From Raphanus sativus (taxonomy: Eukaryota; Streptophyta; Magnoliopsida; Brassicales; Brassicaceae): a DNA stretch of 64,000 nucleotides. The stretch lies in contig NC_079513.1 of NCBI RefSeq assembly GCF_000801105.2, forward strand, positions 26,581,640 through 26,645,639, in the 5' to 3' direction. Numbering within the stretch: the first letter of the stretch is position 1; the number at the start of each line of letters is the position of its first letter. Position numbers and translations under genes: made by a program. The notes below the pieces were generated by a model. The model was not told where the DNA came from, did not search any database, and worked only from the letters and a program-made list of their open reading frames with translations. This document shows, in pieces, positions 35,001 to 48,942 of the stretch.

Positions 35001-35332
35001 AGAGTACAGCAGGAGTGTCGGGAGATGAGAAACCAAAGACCAAGAGAAGTGGCAACACAACAAAGTCGTCGTCACCAAAGAAGGAAACAGATGGTTCAAC
35101 TTCATCAGTATCTAGATCAGCTGTGGAAGAGAATTTAGTACTGGGCGTTGCACTAGAGGGGTCAAAGAGAACACTTCCAATAGATGAAGAAGAGATTCGA
35201 TCTTCCACCAAGGAAGCAGATGCTAAAGAACTGACCGGTGCTTCACGTAGATCTGGAAAGAGGCCGCTGGTGACTGATAAGGAAAATAAAGATGGCCAGT
35301 CTCAAACTGATGCTTCATCTACTGAACTCTGA
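32054..35332 (+). CDS. MSL2: MscS-like mechanosensitive channel 2 (plastid envelope)
   Basis: Thirteen exons: 32054-32131, 32221-32280, 32379-32539, 32794-32917, 33009-33109, 33230-33343, 33432-33492, 33590-33739, 33833-33943, 34046-34213, 34301-34414, 34487-34543, 34625-35332. Total 2007 nt, 668 residues. The start [20 protein letters not shown] matches the transit-peptide region I recall for Arabidopsis MSL2. Hydrophobic segments lie at about 110-130, 155-180, 197-216, 242-261 and 267-281. They are followed by the MscS pore helix and beta domain ([53 protein letters not shown]). The long C-terminal tail after about residue 480 is Lys/Ser/Thr-rich and low in complexity. The family relieves plastid osmotic stress and helps control plastid size and division. 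Confidence 0.96.
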
Positions 35333-36609
35333 GATGGAAAGAAGATTGTTTTTTTTTTTTGCAACACTACCATTTCAAGCAGTTAGTTATTAACATGAAA
35401 TAAATGGCTGTAATGATCAGTCATTATTGCAACGAGTTCGGACAGGGACAAATACGCCTGGAAGAAAAAAAAAGAAAATGCAAAACCAAAGGGACGAGAA
35501 AAGGTATTCATGTCTGACATAATGTTGTTTTAAGGATAGAATGAAAGTGAAATATTCTTGTATTATTTATACCTGATTCATACTAAAAGGGTTCCACCAT
35601 GTCAACAGACCGGTTGTTCTCCACCGAAGCAGCTACCTTAGTAGTTTCCGGGGAAGAACTAGTCTTTTGATTTAAGACTATGAAGTTACACAAAAGCTGA
35701 TGAGAAAGGAATTCACATTTAATTAAATGCAAAACTAACGTAAAAGATGGTAAAAATACTATTCGACTTTTATGACCAAACAAAAAATCACAGTTATAAT
35801 TATGTTCTTCTTAAGTCTAAATATAATAAAAGAAAGCTACAGTATATATACGTTGACCTATTAAGAAGGCTAATATATAGATATATTCTGTAGTATTACA
35901 TCGTAATTTAATTTTAAAAATGTACAAAAATAATTTTTTGTAAATTTTTTAACTAATCCTCGAAATAAGGGTTAATATGAAATTTATATATTAATTTTTT
36001 TATAATTTAACAATTTTAAAAAAATATATTAAATTGGTAACCATGTGTAAGACGATGTTTATGGTCTATCAGACTACCAATATGAGATTCTAACATGTTA
36101 TATCTCTAAGGAGTGACAATTGTTTTAAAAGGTTTTGTTTTGCTGCTTACGTTTGTCAGACCCGTGGCTTCGTCCATAGATAAGGAGTGTTTCCAGTTTC
36201 TCTGATTTTGAGAGATATGAGCATGGCACTAATAGAAAGCTTGAATTAGACCGATGGTCAATGACATCATAAACGAATTTTATCATCTAATTTGGGGGTT
36301 TTAAATTTTTTATACATTCTTTCTTTCTGTTGTAATGCTATTGAAATCAATTGATTTTAACCCTCCACAATTCTGGAAGTTTTGGTTAATAATGATGATT
36401 TATTTATTATAGGGGTGGTTTTGAGAAAGTTGGATGGAAGTTTGGGGCTATATAATAAATATCCGAAATAATCGGTTGAGGAAACAGCTCACGCGTCTCC
36501 GTCTCTATATTCATAAATGCTTTCACTTCCGATCTCTCCGCCATAAAGTCTCTACTCTTTTGCGCCTCTCTTTGGTGAGTCCGAAGTCGCTGTCTCCACC
36601 TTCCTTTCC
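35333..36609. other. Intergenic region between MSL2 and PAS2
   Basis: MSL2 3' UTR, then an AT-rich stretch (about 35790-36050) without a recognisable element, then the PAS2 promoter with a TATA-like CTATATAATAAAT at about 36449-36461. Confidence 0.4.
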
Positions 36610-38258
36610 ATGGCAGGGTCTTTCTCCTTCGTACGTCGCGTGTACCTCACTCTCTACAACTGGATCGTCTTTGCTGGATGGCAAGTCAAAGTCCTCCTAC
36701 CATCTTTTACTATTCATCTTCTTCGTTTCCTTCTCGGATTTTGATTCTGAATTGTGGTGTTCTTAGGGCTCAAGTTTTGTACTTTGCGGTAAAGACGTTG
36801 AAGGAAACGGGACATGAAAATGTTTATGAGGCCGTTGAGAAGCCTCTCCAGCTTGCTCAGACCGCCGCTGTTCTCGAGGTCAGTTGTTTTTTCTCTTTGC
36901 ATTTTCCCTGTTAATTAAAGGGTACACGAACATTTGTAGGAACTGATTAATTCTCCTTCTTGATTCGAGCAGATTCTTCATGGATTAGTAGGTGAGTAAT
37001 CTGATCCATTACACTACTTTTGAGCTTTGAAATGAACCATATTGATGAAACTCTTTAAAGATCATTGACTGCTTTGTGTTCTGCTTTGTGTCTCTAAACT
37101 TGAACAGGTCTGGTCAGATCTCCTGTTTCTGCTACTCTGCCACAGATAGGTTCAAGGCTGTTTCTCACTTGGGGCATCCTATACAGTTTTCCAGAGGTTA
37201 GTTACTTAGAAAGTTACGAAGTTCTTTATATCTTATTTAATACAGTTGCAATTTTTTTTCATTATTAATTTGATCTTTTGGATTATATTTTATTTTAATT
37301 TTCAGGTCCAATCACATTTTCTTGTTGCGTCGCTGGTCATAAGCTGGTCTATCACGGAGGTGGTTATATTAATCTAGTCTTCCTTTTGATCTGAATCTGA
37401 GATGTGTCTAAACTTTGCTTGTCTTACGGATAGATACTTTGGAAGGTTCCTGTCACATGTATTGTTAAGAGTACAGACCAAGAGATTCTATGTTTTGCTA
37501 CTATATCTAGCTGTTTAGATTTGAAATCCTTGAAATTAAAAAAATGTGCATTAAAGATCATTTTTGTGCTCTTTACTCAAGACTAGTGAAGTCTTCATGA
37601 CATGTGCCTTAGTTGATCGAATCATCCCTGTCTGAATGCTTAGATGATTGCTTCTTATATATTGCAGATTATCCGCTACTCCTTCTTTGGACTTAAGGAA
37701 GCTCTAGGCTTTGCACCTTCATGGCACTTGTGGCTCAGGTATACAATTCATATGCAGTGTTTATAATACTGCCTTGATAGTTAATAAATAAGCAAACCTG
37801 ATTTAATTTATTTTTGAATTTCGCTTAATCCAATCAGATACAGCAGCTTCTTAGTGTTATATCCGACCGGTATCACCAGTGAAGTAGGTCTTATCTACCT
37901 TGCCTTACCACACATCAAGGTATCACAATAACCTTATTATGATTATATGTTTCCTTTGTATATGTTTAGCCTGGGAACTCTCTTTACATTAGATAGGCTG
38001 AACTTTTGATGCTGATGTGTATTATAAAGCGCTTTGGATTTTTAATGTATATTGTTGATCCCTGAACGGTCCATTTGTGTTTTCTTGCAGACGTCTGAGA
38101 TGTACAGCGTGAGGATGCCTAACACATTGAACTTCTCATTCGACTTCTTCTACGCAACCATACTCGTTCTTGCAATCTATGTCCCAGGTAGTCCGCACAT
38201 GTACAGGTACATGCTTGGTCAGCGTAAGAGAGCTCTCTCCAAATCCAAGAGGGAATAA
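36610..38258 (+). CDS. PAS2: Very-long-chain 3-hydroxyacyl-CoA dehydratase PASTICCINO 2
   Basis: Eight exons: 36610-36680, 36767-36878, 36973-36991 (19 nt), 37108-37196, 37306-37359, 37668-37738, 37838-37919, 38091-38258. Total 666 nt, 221 residues, the usual length. The first intron has a GC donor (GGATG|gcaagt) with a normal AG acceptor. The enzyme is an ER membrane protein catalysing the third step of very-long-chain fatty acid elongation. The conserved catalytic pair is visible as Tyr147 and Glu154 within LYPTGITSE. Several hydrophobic segments (for example FLVASLVISW and ATILVLAIYV) fit a multi-pass membrane protein. The C-terminus RKRALSKSKRE is Lys/Arg-rich, in keeping with ER retention. 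Confidence 0.97.
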
Positions 38259-38868
38259 AAAAAGCTTATAGAGAGACCAAGGCTCGCTCATCAGCTGCTT
38301 GTCTTCTCTTGCCTAGTTTATTTCATTTACTTCCCTTTGTTAGACTCTTTACGTCTTTCGTCTTCTGGACTACTCAGTTAAGAGTACTGTAATGTTTCTA
38401 AGATTTAATACGAAAAGTAACGTCTCCTTCTCACTGCGATCTTAAACATTGCACACCGCTGATTGATCTAACAGTAGAAAATGAAGCACATAATTGTCGT
38501 GAGAGATCATGAATACCAATTTTTTCACATTAAAGTCAACGTAATTGGTACAAAAGACGAGAGAGAAAAGTCAACGTAGTTCGTTGGTAAGGATCACTGA
38601 ACTATAACCGAACACGATAAGGCTGTCGTGAACTAATACAGAGCATACAAGTATGTGTGACTCAAACGGCTTCACGAGTCGTCCCCATACTTAAATTTTC
38701 TTTGAATTTAAGATACAAAAATAAAAACACAAAAAGCGACACCGTATCGATTCTCCATCAAAAGCTTCTTCTCCGCCTTTCATTTTTTGTTTTTTTGTAT
38801 ACACACACCGAGGGAAAAATCAAGCTAGAGAGAAGTGAGAATCTGTTGGATGTGTAGAAGAAAATAAA
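38259..38868. other. Intergenic region between PAS2 and KAC1
   Basis: PAS2 3' UTR followed by the KAC1 promoter/leader. No other feature was seen. Confidence 0.45.
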
Positions 38869-41800
38869 ATGGCCGATCAGAGGAGTAAAACCAATAGGTG
38901 GAACTGGGAGGTGAGTGGATTCGAACCAAGGAAGTCTTCTTCTGAGGAGACCGGTCACCGTCCACTGCTGCGGAGGTACTCGATTTCCACGGCTCAAGCA
39001 CCGGAGCTCTCGAAGCAAGCTCTTGCCTCCAAGGTTTCCGGATTGAAGGAGAAAGTTAAGGTGTAAAGTCTCTTCCTTTTTTCCACTTTACTTCACTCCA
39101 CAGTCCACACTCATTTCATTGAATCTTATCTTTACGAGTTTGAATTTTAAAGACTGGATCTTTGTGCTTAGCTTTTGACCATATTTGAAGTTTTTGTAAA
39201 CCTAGTTCTTGTCATAGTTGGGGTTGCATTTTGAGTTGAAAAGGCTGGATTTTATTTCTCTAGGGAGTTGAGAAGGTAGATTTTGTGATAGATAGGCTGT
39301 GTAATTGGGATTTATGATGGAACTATCTTTTGGTCAGTTGGATCCATTGCTAATTAACATGACTTGGTTGAGCAGCTTGCAAAGGAAGATTATTTGGAGT
39401 TGAGACAGGAAGCTACTGATCTGCAGGAGTACTCTAATGCTAAGCTTGAGAGGGTTACACGTTATTTAGGTGTTCTTGCTTCCAAAAGCCGTAAATTGGG
39501 TAAGTTTTGTGTTTCACCCCCACCAATGTATTATTCCACATGTTCTGTTTGGTGTCTATTTAAGTTGTGTCAAAGCATCAAAGAAAGAAAAAAAAAACTG
39601 ATTATTCATTACATTTGGCACATTTTTTTTCACTGTTGAAGAAGAAATGTTGATAGGACAAGAGTTTGTTAGACTCTTTCATATGTTGGAACCTTTCATA
39701 AATCCATGTATTTCCGTTATTAGAAAGTTTTTAAATCCATCTACCTACTTCTTGGTAGCATTTCATTGTTTTATATGTTTCTACTGTATTCATTTATCTA
39801 CTTAAACCACCACAGATCAAGCTGTCCTCGAGACCGAGGCAAGGATATCTCCACTTATCAATGAGAAGAAAAGACTGTTCAATGACTTGTTGACGGCCAA
39901 AGGTACCACCAATCTCTCATAACCAGTATTTTCTGTCTTTCTATATTATTACTACTCTTTCTTTGAGAATAGTTTCATTGATTCTTCTGATAGTTCTCTG
40001 TGACCTGATGATTTGTGTGGTAATGTGTTTCAGGGAACATAAAGGTGTTTTGCCGGGCAAGACCATTGTTCGAGGATGAAGGTCCCTCTGTTATAGAATT
40101 CCCTGGGGATTGCACCATATGTGTAAACACTGGTGATGATACTGTTACCAATCCCAAGAAGGACTTTGAGTTTGACCGAGTTTATGGACCTCATGTTGGA
40201 CAAGGTCAGTACCACACAGTTCATTGGAAGTTGTTTCTTATTTTGATCCACAAAAGCTGCACGCAGTGAGACCTTTGTACTAATACTGTGATTTTTTTTT
40301 CATCAGCGGCACTGTTCAATGATGTCCAACCTTTTGTTCAGTCTGCACTGGATGGATCTAACGTCTCCGTATTTGCCTACGGAGAAACTAATTCAGGGAA
40401 GACATACACCATGGTTACCATTCTTTTCCTTTTCCTTTCTACAAATAGGGTCACATCTTGTTGAGCACCTAGTAACTTCATCATCCATTGGCTCTCCGCT
40501 GAATCTTTGACTGTTAATTTTGCCAGGAAGGTTTGAGTCACGACCGTGGTTTATATGCTCGTTGTTTTGAGGAGCTTTTCGACCTAGCGAATTCTGATGC
40601 AACTTCCACATCTCGGTTCAGCTTCTCTGTTTCAGTTTTCGAGATCTATAATGAACAGGTGCTTCTTCCATTCGTGTCTGAAGTACCAATACTTTGCCTA
40701 GATGGTTTTGTAATGGAATTTGAAACTTCTAATTTTAAGCAACTTTCGTTTTCAGATCAGGGATTTACTTTGGGAAACTGAGAGCAACTTGCCGAGGATC
40801 AACATGGGATCACATGAATCTGTTATAGAACTCGAACAGGAGAAAGCTGAAAATCCTTTGGAGTTCTTAAGAGTCTTAAAATATGCGTTTCAGAACCGAG
40901 GAAGTGATAAATCAAAGTTTAACGTGACACATCTGTATGTGTTTATTTTGTGTTTGAATAGTTCCTTTTTTTTTAATCATATGTATCTGCTAAGGTGGTT
41001 CTTCTAGTCTCATGACTTTAAAGGATGGCTTTCTCTCTTTTGTAGGATTGTCACGATACACATATACTATAGCAACACTATTACTGGAGATAATATGTAT
41101 AGCAAGCTTTCTCTGGTTGACTTGGCTGGAAGTGAAGGTTTAACCGTTGAAAATGACGGTGGCGAACACGTCACGGATCTGCTGCATGTCATGAATTCCA
41201 TTTCAGCGTATGTTTGAATTGTTCCTTTCTGTTTTTTTTTTCACTGCTCCCTTACCAGTTACCTATGAGCTGCACTAATAACTTCGGTGTCTTTATCACT
41301 TGTTCTTTAGGTTGGGAGATGTTTTATCAGCTTTGACGGCAGAAAAGGATTCAATTCCTTACGAGAATTCAGTTCTTACCAGAATACTTGCAGATTCGCT
41401 AGGTGAAACTTGCATCTTTCCTCTTTATTTCACCTTGAATATACTTCTTTTTTATTTTTGCTGGAAGCTCTTTGTAACTGATATACATTTTCTTGTAATG
41501 TGTAGGGGGAAGCTCCAAAACATTGATGATCGTTAACATCTGTCCCAGTGCGGAGAACTTGTCTGAGACAGTATCATGTCTCAACTATGCTGCTAGAGCT
41601 AGGAATACTGTACCAAGCCTTGGGAATCGAGATACAATCAAGAAATGGAGAGATGTGGTAAGTCAATGTGGAATTGAAAGAGATAAGATTATGAAAAGAA
41701 AGTACAATGTCATGCTTCAGTTCAGGATTTGACTTGATACGCTGAACATTTTGTCCTGCAGGCAAGTGATGCTCGGAAGGAGCTGTTGGACAAAGAGAGA

Positions 41801-44800
41801 GAAAACCAGAATCTGAAACAAGAGGTTTTGGGCTTAAAGCAAGAACTTAAAGATGCAAATGACCAGTGTGCATTGCTCTACAGTGAAGTGCAGAGGGCGT
41901 GGAAAGTCTCATTTACATTGCAATCAGATTTAAAGGTTATATACAGCTTCTTCACCTAAGTTCTTGTTTGGCTTTCTTCTACAATTCTTTTATAACATTT
42001 TTTCTTTTACTTGTTGCTCATTATCCATGCAGTCAGAGAATACTATGCTTGTTGAAAAACATAGACTAGAGAAGGAGCAAAATTCTCAGTTAAGAAATCA
42101 AATAGCTCAACTTTTACAGTTGGACCAAGAACAAAAACTGCAAATGCAACAACAAGACTCCACCATTGAAAATCTCCAGGTTGGTGCTCCATGAATATTT
42201 CGTATCTACTCTTCAAGGCAATTGGTTTTTGTAATTGTTAACTTCTCTGCACATAATAATCGAATAATTCTCCTGTTTTTCATTTAAATTGTGATGCAGG
42301 CTAAAATAACAGATCTGGAATCACAGGTAAGCGAAGCCGTTAGACCTGACACAACAAGAGCAGGAGATGCAAGCACAATTGAATCTTCTTCTGTTACCAA
42401 GAAACTTGACGAAGAACTTAAAAAACGTGATGCACTGATTGAGGTTCGTCTTACTCTTGACTGTATTTACATCGGTGTTTGTGCCCTCTGGCTGAACCAT
42501 TGATATTTGCACTAGTACATTTAACTGAAGAGAAGGATGTTTTTTCTGCAGAGATTGCATGAAGAAAACGAAAAGTTGTTTGACAGATTAACAGAAAGGT
42601 CGATGGCTGCTTCGACCCAGGTAACTCGTTACTCTTGTGCAGTTATGCTGCATTAAGCATAATTCAATATCATATCACGATGCTGCTCTCAGCTATTAAG
42701 AGAAAATTTTACTTAACTCTGTTCTATAAACTACTAGTGAATGTTCAACACTGTGCACCTAGAGCACTCCATTGCTTAAGCATTCCTATTTCGATTTTTA
42801 GGTGTCGAGTCCCTCATCAAGAGCATCGCCAAACATTCAGCCTGCCAGTGTTAACAGGTGATTCCAGGATCAGTTCGAAACGACTGAGTTCTGATTCTGG
42901 CAATTTCATTACAACCATCCCTTAACCATCAACTGATATGTAATGTTATTCAACTTGGAGAAACAATAGGGCAGAAGCTGCTGCGCTACCATCCACAGCA
43001 AATAAGAACGAAGGAGCGATAACTGTAGTAAAAACTGGCTCCGAAATAGCAAAAACCACTCCAGCTGGAGAATACCTGACAGCTGCATTGAATGACTTTG
43101 ACCCTGAAGACTATGAAGGTCTTGCTGCCATTGCTGACGGCGCAAACAAGCTACTAATGCTGGTAAATTGGTTAATACCTTATTCCGTTAGTATCTTTTC
43201 AGAGTTTCCAGTGGTGTACTTATACAAAATGAAACCATTGTACTTTCTATCGTAATTTGTAGCAAAGCTGCTTGTGATGCCTTCCTATTGTTGACTTTGC
43301 AGGTTTTGGCAGCTGTCATCAAGGCTGGTGCTCCCAGAGAGCATGAAATCCTTGCTGAGATCAGAGATTCTGTGTTTTCGTTTATTCAGAAAATGGAATC
43401 AAGAAGAGTAATGGATACCATGCTTGTTTCCCGAGTCAGGATATTATACATAAGGTCTTTACTGGCTCGATCACCTGAGCTTCAGACTATCAGGGTGAGA
43501 GCGTAGGCATACATACCACTTGTAGCTGAATTTTTTTTTCTTTCTTTAGCTTTGGCTGACTTGTATGACTTTCTTCCTTTTAGGTATCTCCTGTCGAAAG
43601 CTTTCTTGAGAAGCCTAATACTGGTAGAAGTAAAAGCAATAGTAGGGGTAGCAGCCCGGGTAGATCCCCGGTTCGTTACCTAGATATGCAGACTCATAGA
43701 TTTAAAGTGAATATTAAGCCAGAAAGGAAAAACAAGTTGGCATCTGTTGTTTTAAGAATGCGTGGACTTGAACAGGTAGATTTACCTTGAATGAGCACTT
43801 GGTTCTCAAAGATGCTTAGAGACACTTATGCTCTTGATTGTAATCGTCTAGGATTCTGGGAGGCAGCAAGTTACCGGAGTTAAACTGAGAGAGATGCAAG
43901 ATGAAGCCAAAAGTTTTGCTATTGGAAACAAGTCCCTAGCTGCATTGTTTGTTCACACTCCGGCTGGTGAACTGCAGCGACAGATTCGGTTGTGGCTTGC
44001 AGAAAACTTTGATTTTCTTTCCGTGACCGCAGATGATGTGTCAGGAGGAACCACAGGCCAACTAGAGCTTCTTTCCACGGCGATAATGGATGGTTGGATG
44101 GCTGGACTAGGAGCCGCGGTGCCACCTCACACAGATGCTCTCGGGCAGCTTTTATCCGAGTACGCAAAACGTGTCTATACTTCTCAAATGCAGCACATGA
44201 AGGATATTGCTGGTACCTTGGCGGCGGAAGAGGCAGAAGATGCTGGCCAAGTGGCTAAGCTTCGATCAGCTCTCGAGTCAGTTGACCACAAAAGAAGAAA
44301 GGTATAGAGTTCTGAGGTTACTTTTGATTGTTTTTTTTTTTTTGTAGAAACGTTCTTATGCTTATGACTTTCGTTTGCTCTTTATCAGATTTTACAACAA
44401 ATGAAAAGTGATGCAGCTCTGCTTAACCTGGAAGAAGGCAGTTCTCCTATTCAAAACCCTTCGACCGCAGCCGAAGACTCAAGATTAGCTTCTCTCATCT
44501 CTCTGGATGGCATATTGAAGCAAGTCAAGGATATTACAAGACAAGCATCTGTCCATGTTTTGAGTAAAAGCAAGAAAACAGCATTGCTTGAGGCCCTTGA
44601 TGAACTCACTGAGCGAATGCCTTCTCTTCTTGATGTTGATCATCCATGTGCACAGAGAGAAATCGCTACAGCACGCCAGCTTGTCGAGGTACTTTTTGAT
44701 GTTTAACCAGTTCCTCCATGAACCTAACTAACTTGTTTTTCTTCTTATTAACGGCAGACAATCCCTGAACAAGAGAACAATAATCTTCTTCTGGAATATT

Positions 44801-45198
44801 CACACGGACGGAGACCCTCGTTTGAGTCAATATCCTCAGGCGAAACCGATGTGTCGCAGTGGAACGTTTTGCAGTTCAACACAGGCTCTTCAGACCCGTT
44901 CATCATAAAATGTGGAGGCAACACCAACTCGGAGCTGGTGATCAAGGCTGATGCGCGAGTACAAGAGCCCAAAGGAGGTGAGCTTGTCAGAGTTGTCCCA
45001 AGACCTTCTGTTTTGGTAAACATGAGCTTAGAGGAAATGAAACAAATGTTTACTCAGTTGCCCGAAGCTCTAAGCGTGCTGGCTTTAGCTAAAACAGCTG
45101 ATGCCACGAGAGCTCGCTACTCTAGGCTCTACAAAACTCTGGCCATGAAAGTTCCCTCTCTCAGGGACGTTGTTGCTGAACTTGAGAAAGATACCTAA
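38869..45198 (+). CDS. KAC1: Kinesin-like protein for actin-based chloroplast movement 1
   Basis: Twenty-one exons: 38869-39060, 39376-39499, 39816-39902, 40034-40204, 40307-40413, 40527-40658, 40756-40934, 41046-41207, 41311-41402, 41506-41657, 41762-41935, 42033-42179, 42300-42443, 42552-42620, 42802-42857, 42970-43162, 43303-43494, 43584-43775, 43852-44301, 44389-44688, 44758-45198. Total 3756 nt, 1251 residues. A C-terminal-type kinesin motor begins with NIKVFCRARPLF, with P-loop GETNSGKT at 153-160 and switch II DLAGSE at 292-297. The usual switch I SSRSH is replaced by SKFNVTH, as in the KAC subfamily. A coiled coil covers about 470-640. The C-terminal region carries the conserved KAC tail up to ARYSRLYKTLAMKVPSLRDV. 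KAC proteins act with CHUP1 to build chloroplast-associated actin filaments. The C-terminus (ELEKDT) is a few residues shorter than I recall for Arabidopsis. Confidence 0.96.
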
Positions 45199-45856
45199 GT
45201 CATGAAAACGGCATAGAGATGTTGCAGAGATGATTCCCAGCTACGGACGTTTCCTTGTGTATTTATATTATTTTTTCTGTGACTGGCCAAATCTGGCGCA
45301 TTTATGCTACCTTTTGGGTCCAGATTCATTGTGTGTGTGTAGTATGTAACTTTACTTTGTATCTTGCTATCATTCACACAGGGATAAGTGTTTACTACTT
45401 CCACAGAAAGTCATAAGACTTCCACATTCTCCACAACGTTTAGATCTACACCCTGAAAAAAAAAAAACTACATTCTGCTACTAACCAAAACAAGGTGATA
45501 AGTAACCTCCAAAAAGATTGCTCTTTGAACATTCCAAGAAACGTGAATACAACGGCTCCCTAGTGGAGCGAACCAAGGATCATCTCTCCTATTACATGCA
45601 TTTATCAGTAAGTTCTACTAAGTAATAGCAGGTACCTCATGAAGAAGACTAGCATTAATATATTGGATCATTTTTTAATTTATACTACATTTTTAAAGTA
45701 AAACTGATGACAAATTAACCAAAAGAAGTCTAATAGCGTTTGCATCAAATTTAAAACATATCAACGATAATTAACATTTATAAATTTGGATATTCAGATG
45801 TCATTTTCATTTACTAAAATTGCAGAGTATAGAGTTGATCCAACATCTTTCAAAAC
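45199..45856. other. KAC1 3' UTR and AT-rich intergenic sequence
   Basis: No further gene or element was recognised before the tRNA. Confidence 0.45.
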
Positions 45857-45938
45857 GTCGCTTTGGCCGAGTGGTTAAGGCGTGTGCCTGCTAAGTACAT
45901 GGGGTTTCCCCGCGAGAGTTCGAATCTCTCAGGCGACG
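45857..45938 (+). tRNA. tRNA-Ser (anticodon GCU)
   Basis: An 82-nt class II tRNA with a long variable arm. It has box A TGGCCGAGTGG, anticodon loop CTGCTAA giving GCU, box B AGTTCGAATCT, and acceptor stem GTCGCTT pairing with AGGCGAC (one G-U). A T-rich tract follows as the Pol III terminator. Confidence 0.97.
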
Positions 45939-46112
45939 TTATTTTTCAATTTTTTTAATACTCCGCCCTTTTTTAAAACTCAAAAACGGTTCGCCATGCG
46001 GTTTTGCTTCCTAACCTGTCCCATACTCCTCTGCATGTTAAAGACAAACACATCGAGCGACAAAACATAATGCAGCAGGTGATACGATGGTCTTGTCAGT
46101 CTAGTAAATCTT
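45939..46112. other. Spacer between tRNA-Ser and the 14-3-3 remnant
   Basis: Pol III terminator T-tracts and unremarkable sequence. The N-terminal exons of the 14-3-3 gene would be expected here but are not present. Confidence 0.4.
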
Positions 46113-47058
<946 letters not shown>

Positions 47059-48525
47059 GGAAGGGAGAGTGTTATGCGTCAGTCATGTTACCGCCACCAA
47101 TTTAGAACTCAAAATCCCCATAACCTTTGCTGAAAACTGTGACAAAAATATTATGATGAGTATGTGCAGTTTTGTGATTTTTATCTTCTCTATTAAAAAC
47201 TCTTCTCAAACTATGTTCTCTAACTTGGATCTGCCTTCCAGCAAAGACATCCTTGTATACATACTCGATTATGGGCTCGTCTACGGTCATCGTAATGGCT
47301 TACAACTGAGCCCAGTTTGATAACATATTCGTTTCTGTTCTTTCGATTTTGACTGGATCAGTCGAAACCTATTGCAATGGGCTCTCAGTTGAGCCCATTC
47401 CGATAACTTGACTTATTATTATGGTAGTTAGTTTCGTTTATCACATCAAGTGGCAAATTGACACTCACCTTAATCACCAATTAATCAATCAGTTGAAAAG
47501 ATAATAAAAAAGGACATCTTACCTTAATGAATCACTGTCGAAATAGCCTTTACAGGCTATCAGACGTCTTCTTTTGATTCATTCATTTTATTTTTGGTTG
47601 TTACCCTATATTTATCATAATATTTAATTTCACTGACAGCTATTTCGAACGCGTATATTGGTAATGTCCAACGGTAACAACACCAATAATATTCGCAAAA
47701 CTAATACAATGATCAACCAGGTCATGCACACAGGGTTCATGATTATTACAGGTTTTCATATTTCTGTAATAGTTAACTTATATTATGCCAAAATAATTTA
47801 TATTACTGGTATTAAATCAAATAAAAAGGGCCGTTACTGTAATATAAAATAAAATATGTAATTAAAATAACGGGTGGATAAGTAGACAGGAAGACATGCG
47901 AAGCTGCAACTCTTGATTCTCGAACTAAACATGTTAGCTATCTGTATCTCCACATTTGCCACTTCATACATTAATGATCTTTAAAATCTCCAATTATATT
48001 CATCATCCAATCAGAGCTTGCTAAGTCAAAAGTTTTTTCACCTAATTAATATCAAGTTCTCATGATGTGACATTAGATCCATGTTCTGTGGATTGTATAC
48101 CACGCAGAGTCAATATAATAAGATGTTAAGATTTCATCCGAATTTTGATTTATATTTTCATATGTAAACCGGTTTACCAAAGAACATGTTCAATAGTCAT
48201 TATCAAATATGAGCAATCATGGCCCAAATTTGTCAAATTTGTTGAAAAAACAAAATTAAATATTATCATTGCCTAGCCCTGGGAGAGTAAATAGATAAGC
48301 AACCCCATGTTCCAATTATGCGTTTGCATGTTAGTCTGCAGTATTTACTTTTCTAATATATTAAAAGATTTAAAGAATCTCGTTGTTTAATTAATCAAAA
48401 TCAATTCTTAATCTTCCTCTTTTTATACATCTCTTTCATTTTCCTCACCTTCACAACTCTAAAACCAAAAGAAAACTCATTTTAGAGAGAAAGTGTTGCT
48501 CAAAAAAAGAGAGAAAGAAAGCAAA
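47059..48525. other. Intergenic region upstream of AGP4
   Basis: The part after 47058 is former 14-3-3 3' UTR; it contains a short imperfect direct repeat (about 47292-47322 and 47375-47406, sharing GAGCCCA and GATAAC). The 3' end is the AGP4 promoter and leader. No gene was seen. Confidence 0.4.
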
Positions 48526-48942
48526 ATGGGTTCCAAAACTGTCCTAGTTTTCTTGATCATGGCTATCTTCGCCGCGTCTACACTCGCTCAAGCTCCAGCT
48601 CCTACTCCCACCGCTACTCCTCCACCACCCGTCGCAACTCCTCCTCCCGTAGCTACTCCTCCACCAGTGGCCACTCCACCCGCCGCAACCCCAGCCCCAA
48701 CCACCACTCCACCACCGGCTGCAACTCCAGCCCCCGCAACTACTCCACCGTCGGCAGCTCCTTCTCCATCTGATGTTCCCGCCGCCTATCCACCGGCACC
48801 GGAAGGTCCCGCGTTGAGCCCAAGCGGACTTGCTCCAGGGCCTTCAGATGAAGCGCCTGCCCCAAGTGCCGCTTTCTCCAACAAAGCTTTCATGGTTGGA
48901 ACCGCTTTCACCGCTATTATGTACGCCGCCGTTATGGCTTGA
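48526..48942 (+). CDS. AGP4: Classical arabinogalactan protein AGP4
   Basis: Intronless, 138 residues. The N-terminus MGSKTVLVFLIMAIFAASTL is a signal peptide, and the mature protein probably starts at the Gln of QAPAPTP. The body is rich in Pro, Ala, Thr and Ser with repeated ATPPPVATPPP units, which in this family are hydroxylated and carry arabinogalactan chains. The C-terminus has a small-residue site followed by a hydrophobic stretch (FMVGTAFTAIMYAAVMA), the signal for GPI anchoring. The product would sit on the outer face of the plasma membrane. The ATG at 48526 is chosen over an upstream in-frame option because it begins the signal peptide directly. Confidence 0.94.
   Translation: MGSKTVLVFLIMAIFAASTLAQAPAPTPTATPPPPVATPPPVATPPPVATPPAATPAPTTTPPPAATPAPATTPPSAAPSPSDVPAAYPPAPEGPALSPSGLAPGPSDEAPAPSAAFSNKAFMVGTAFTAIMYAAVMA

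Noticed and set aside
36000..36060. AT-rich block in the MSL2-PAS2 spacer as a transposon end
   Set aside because: No inverted ends, target duplication or hairpin-CTAG terminus was found.
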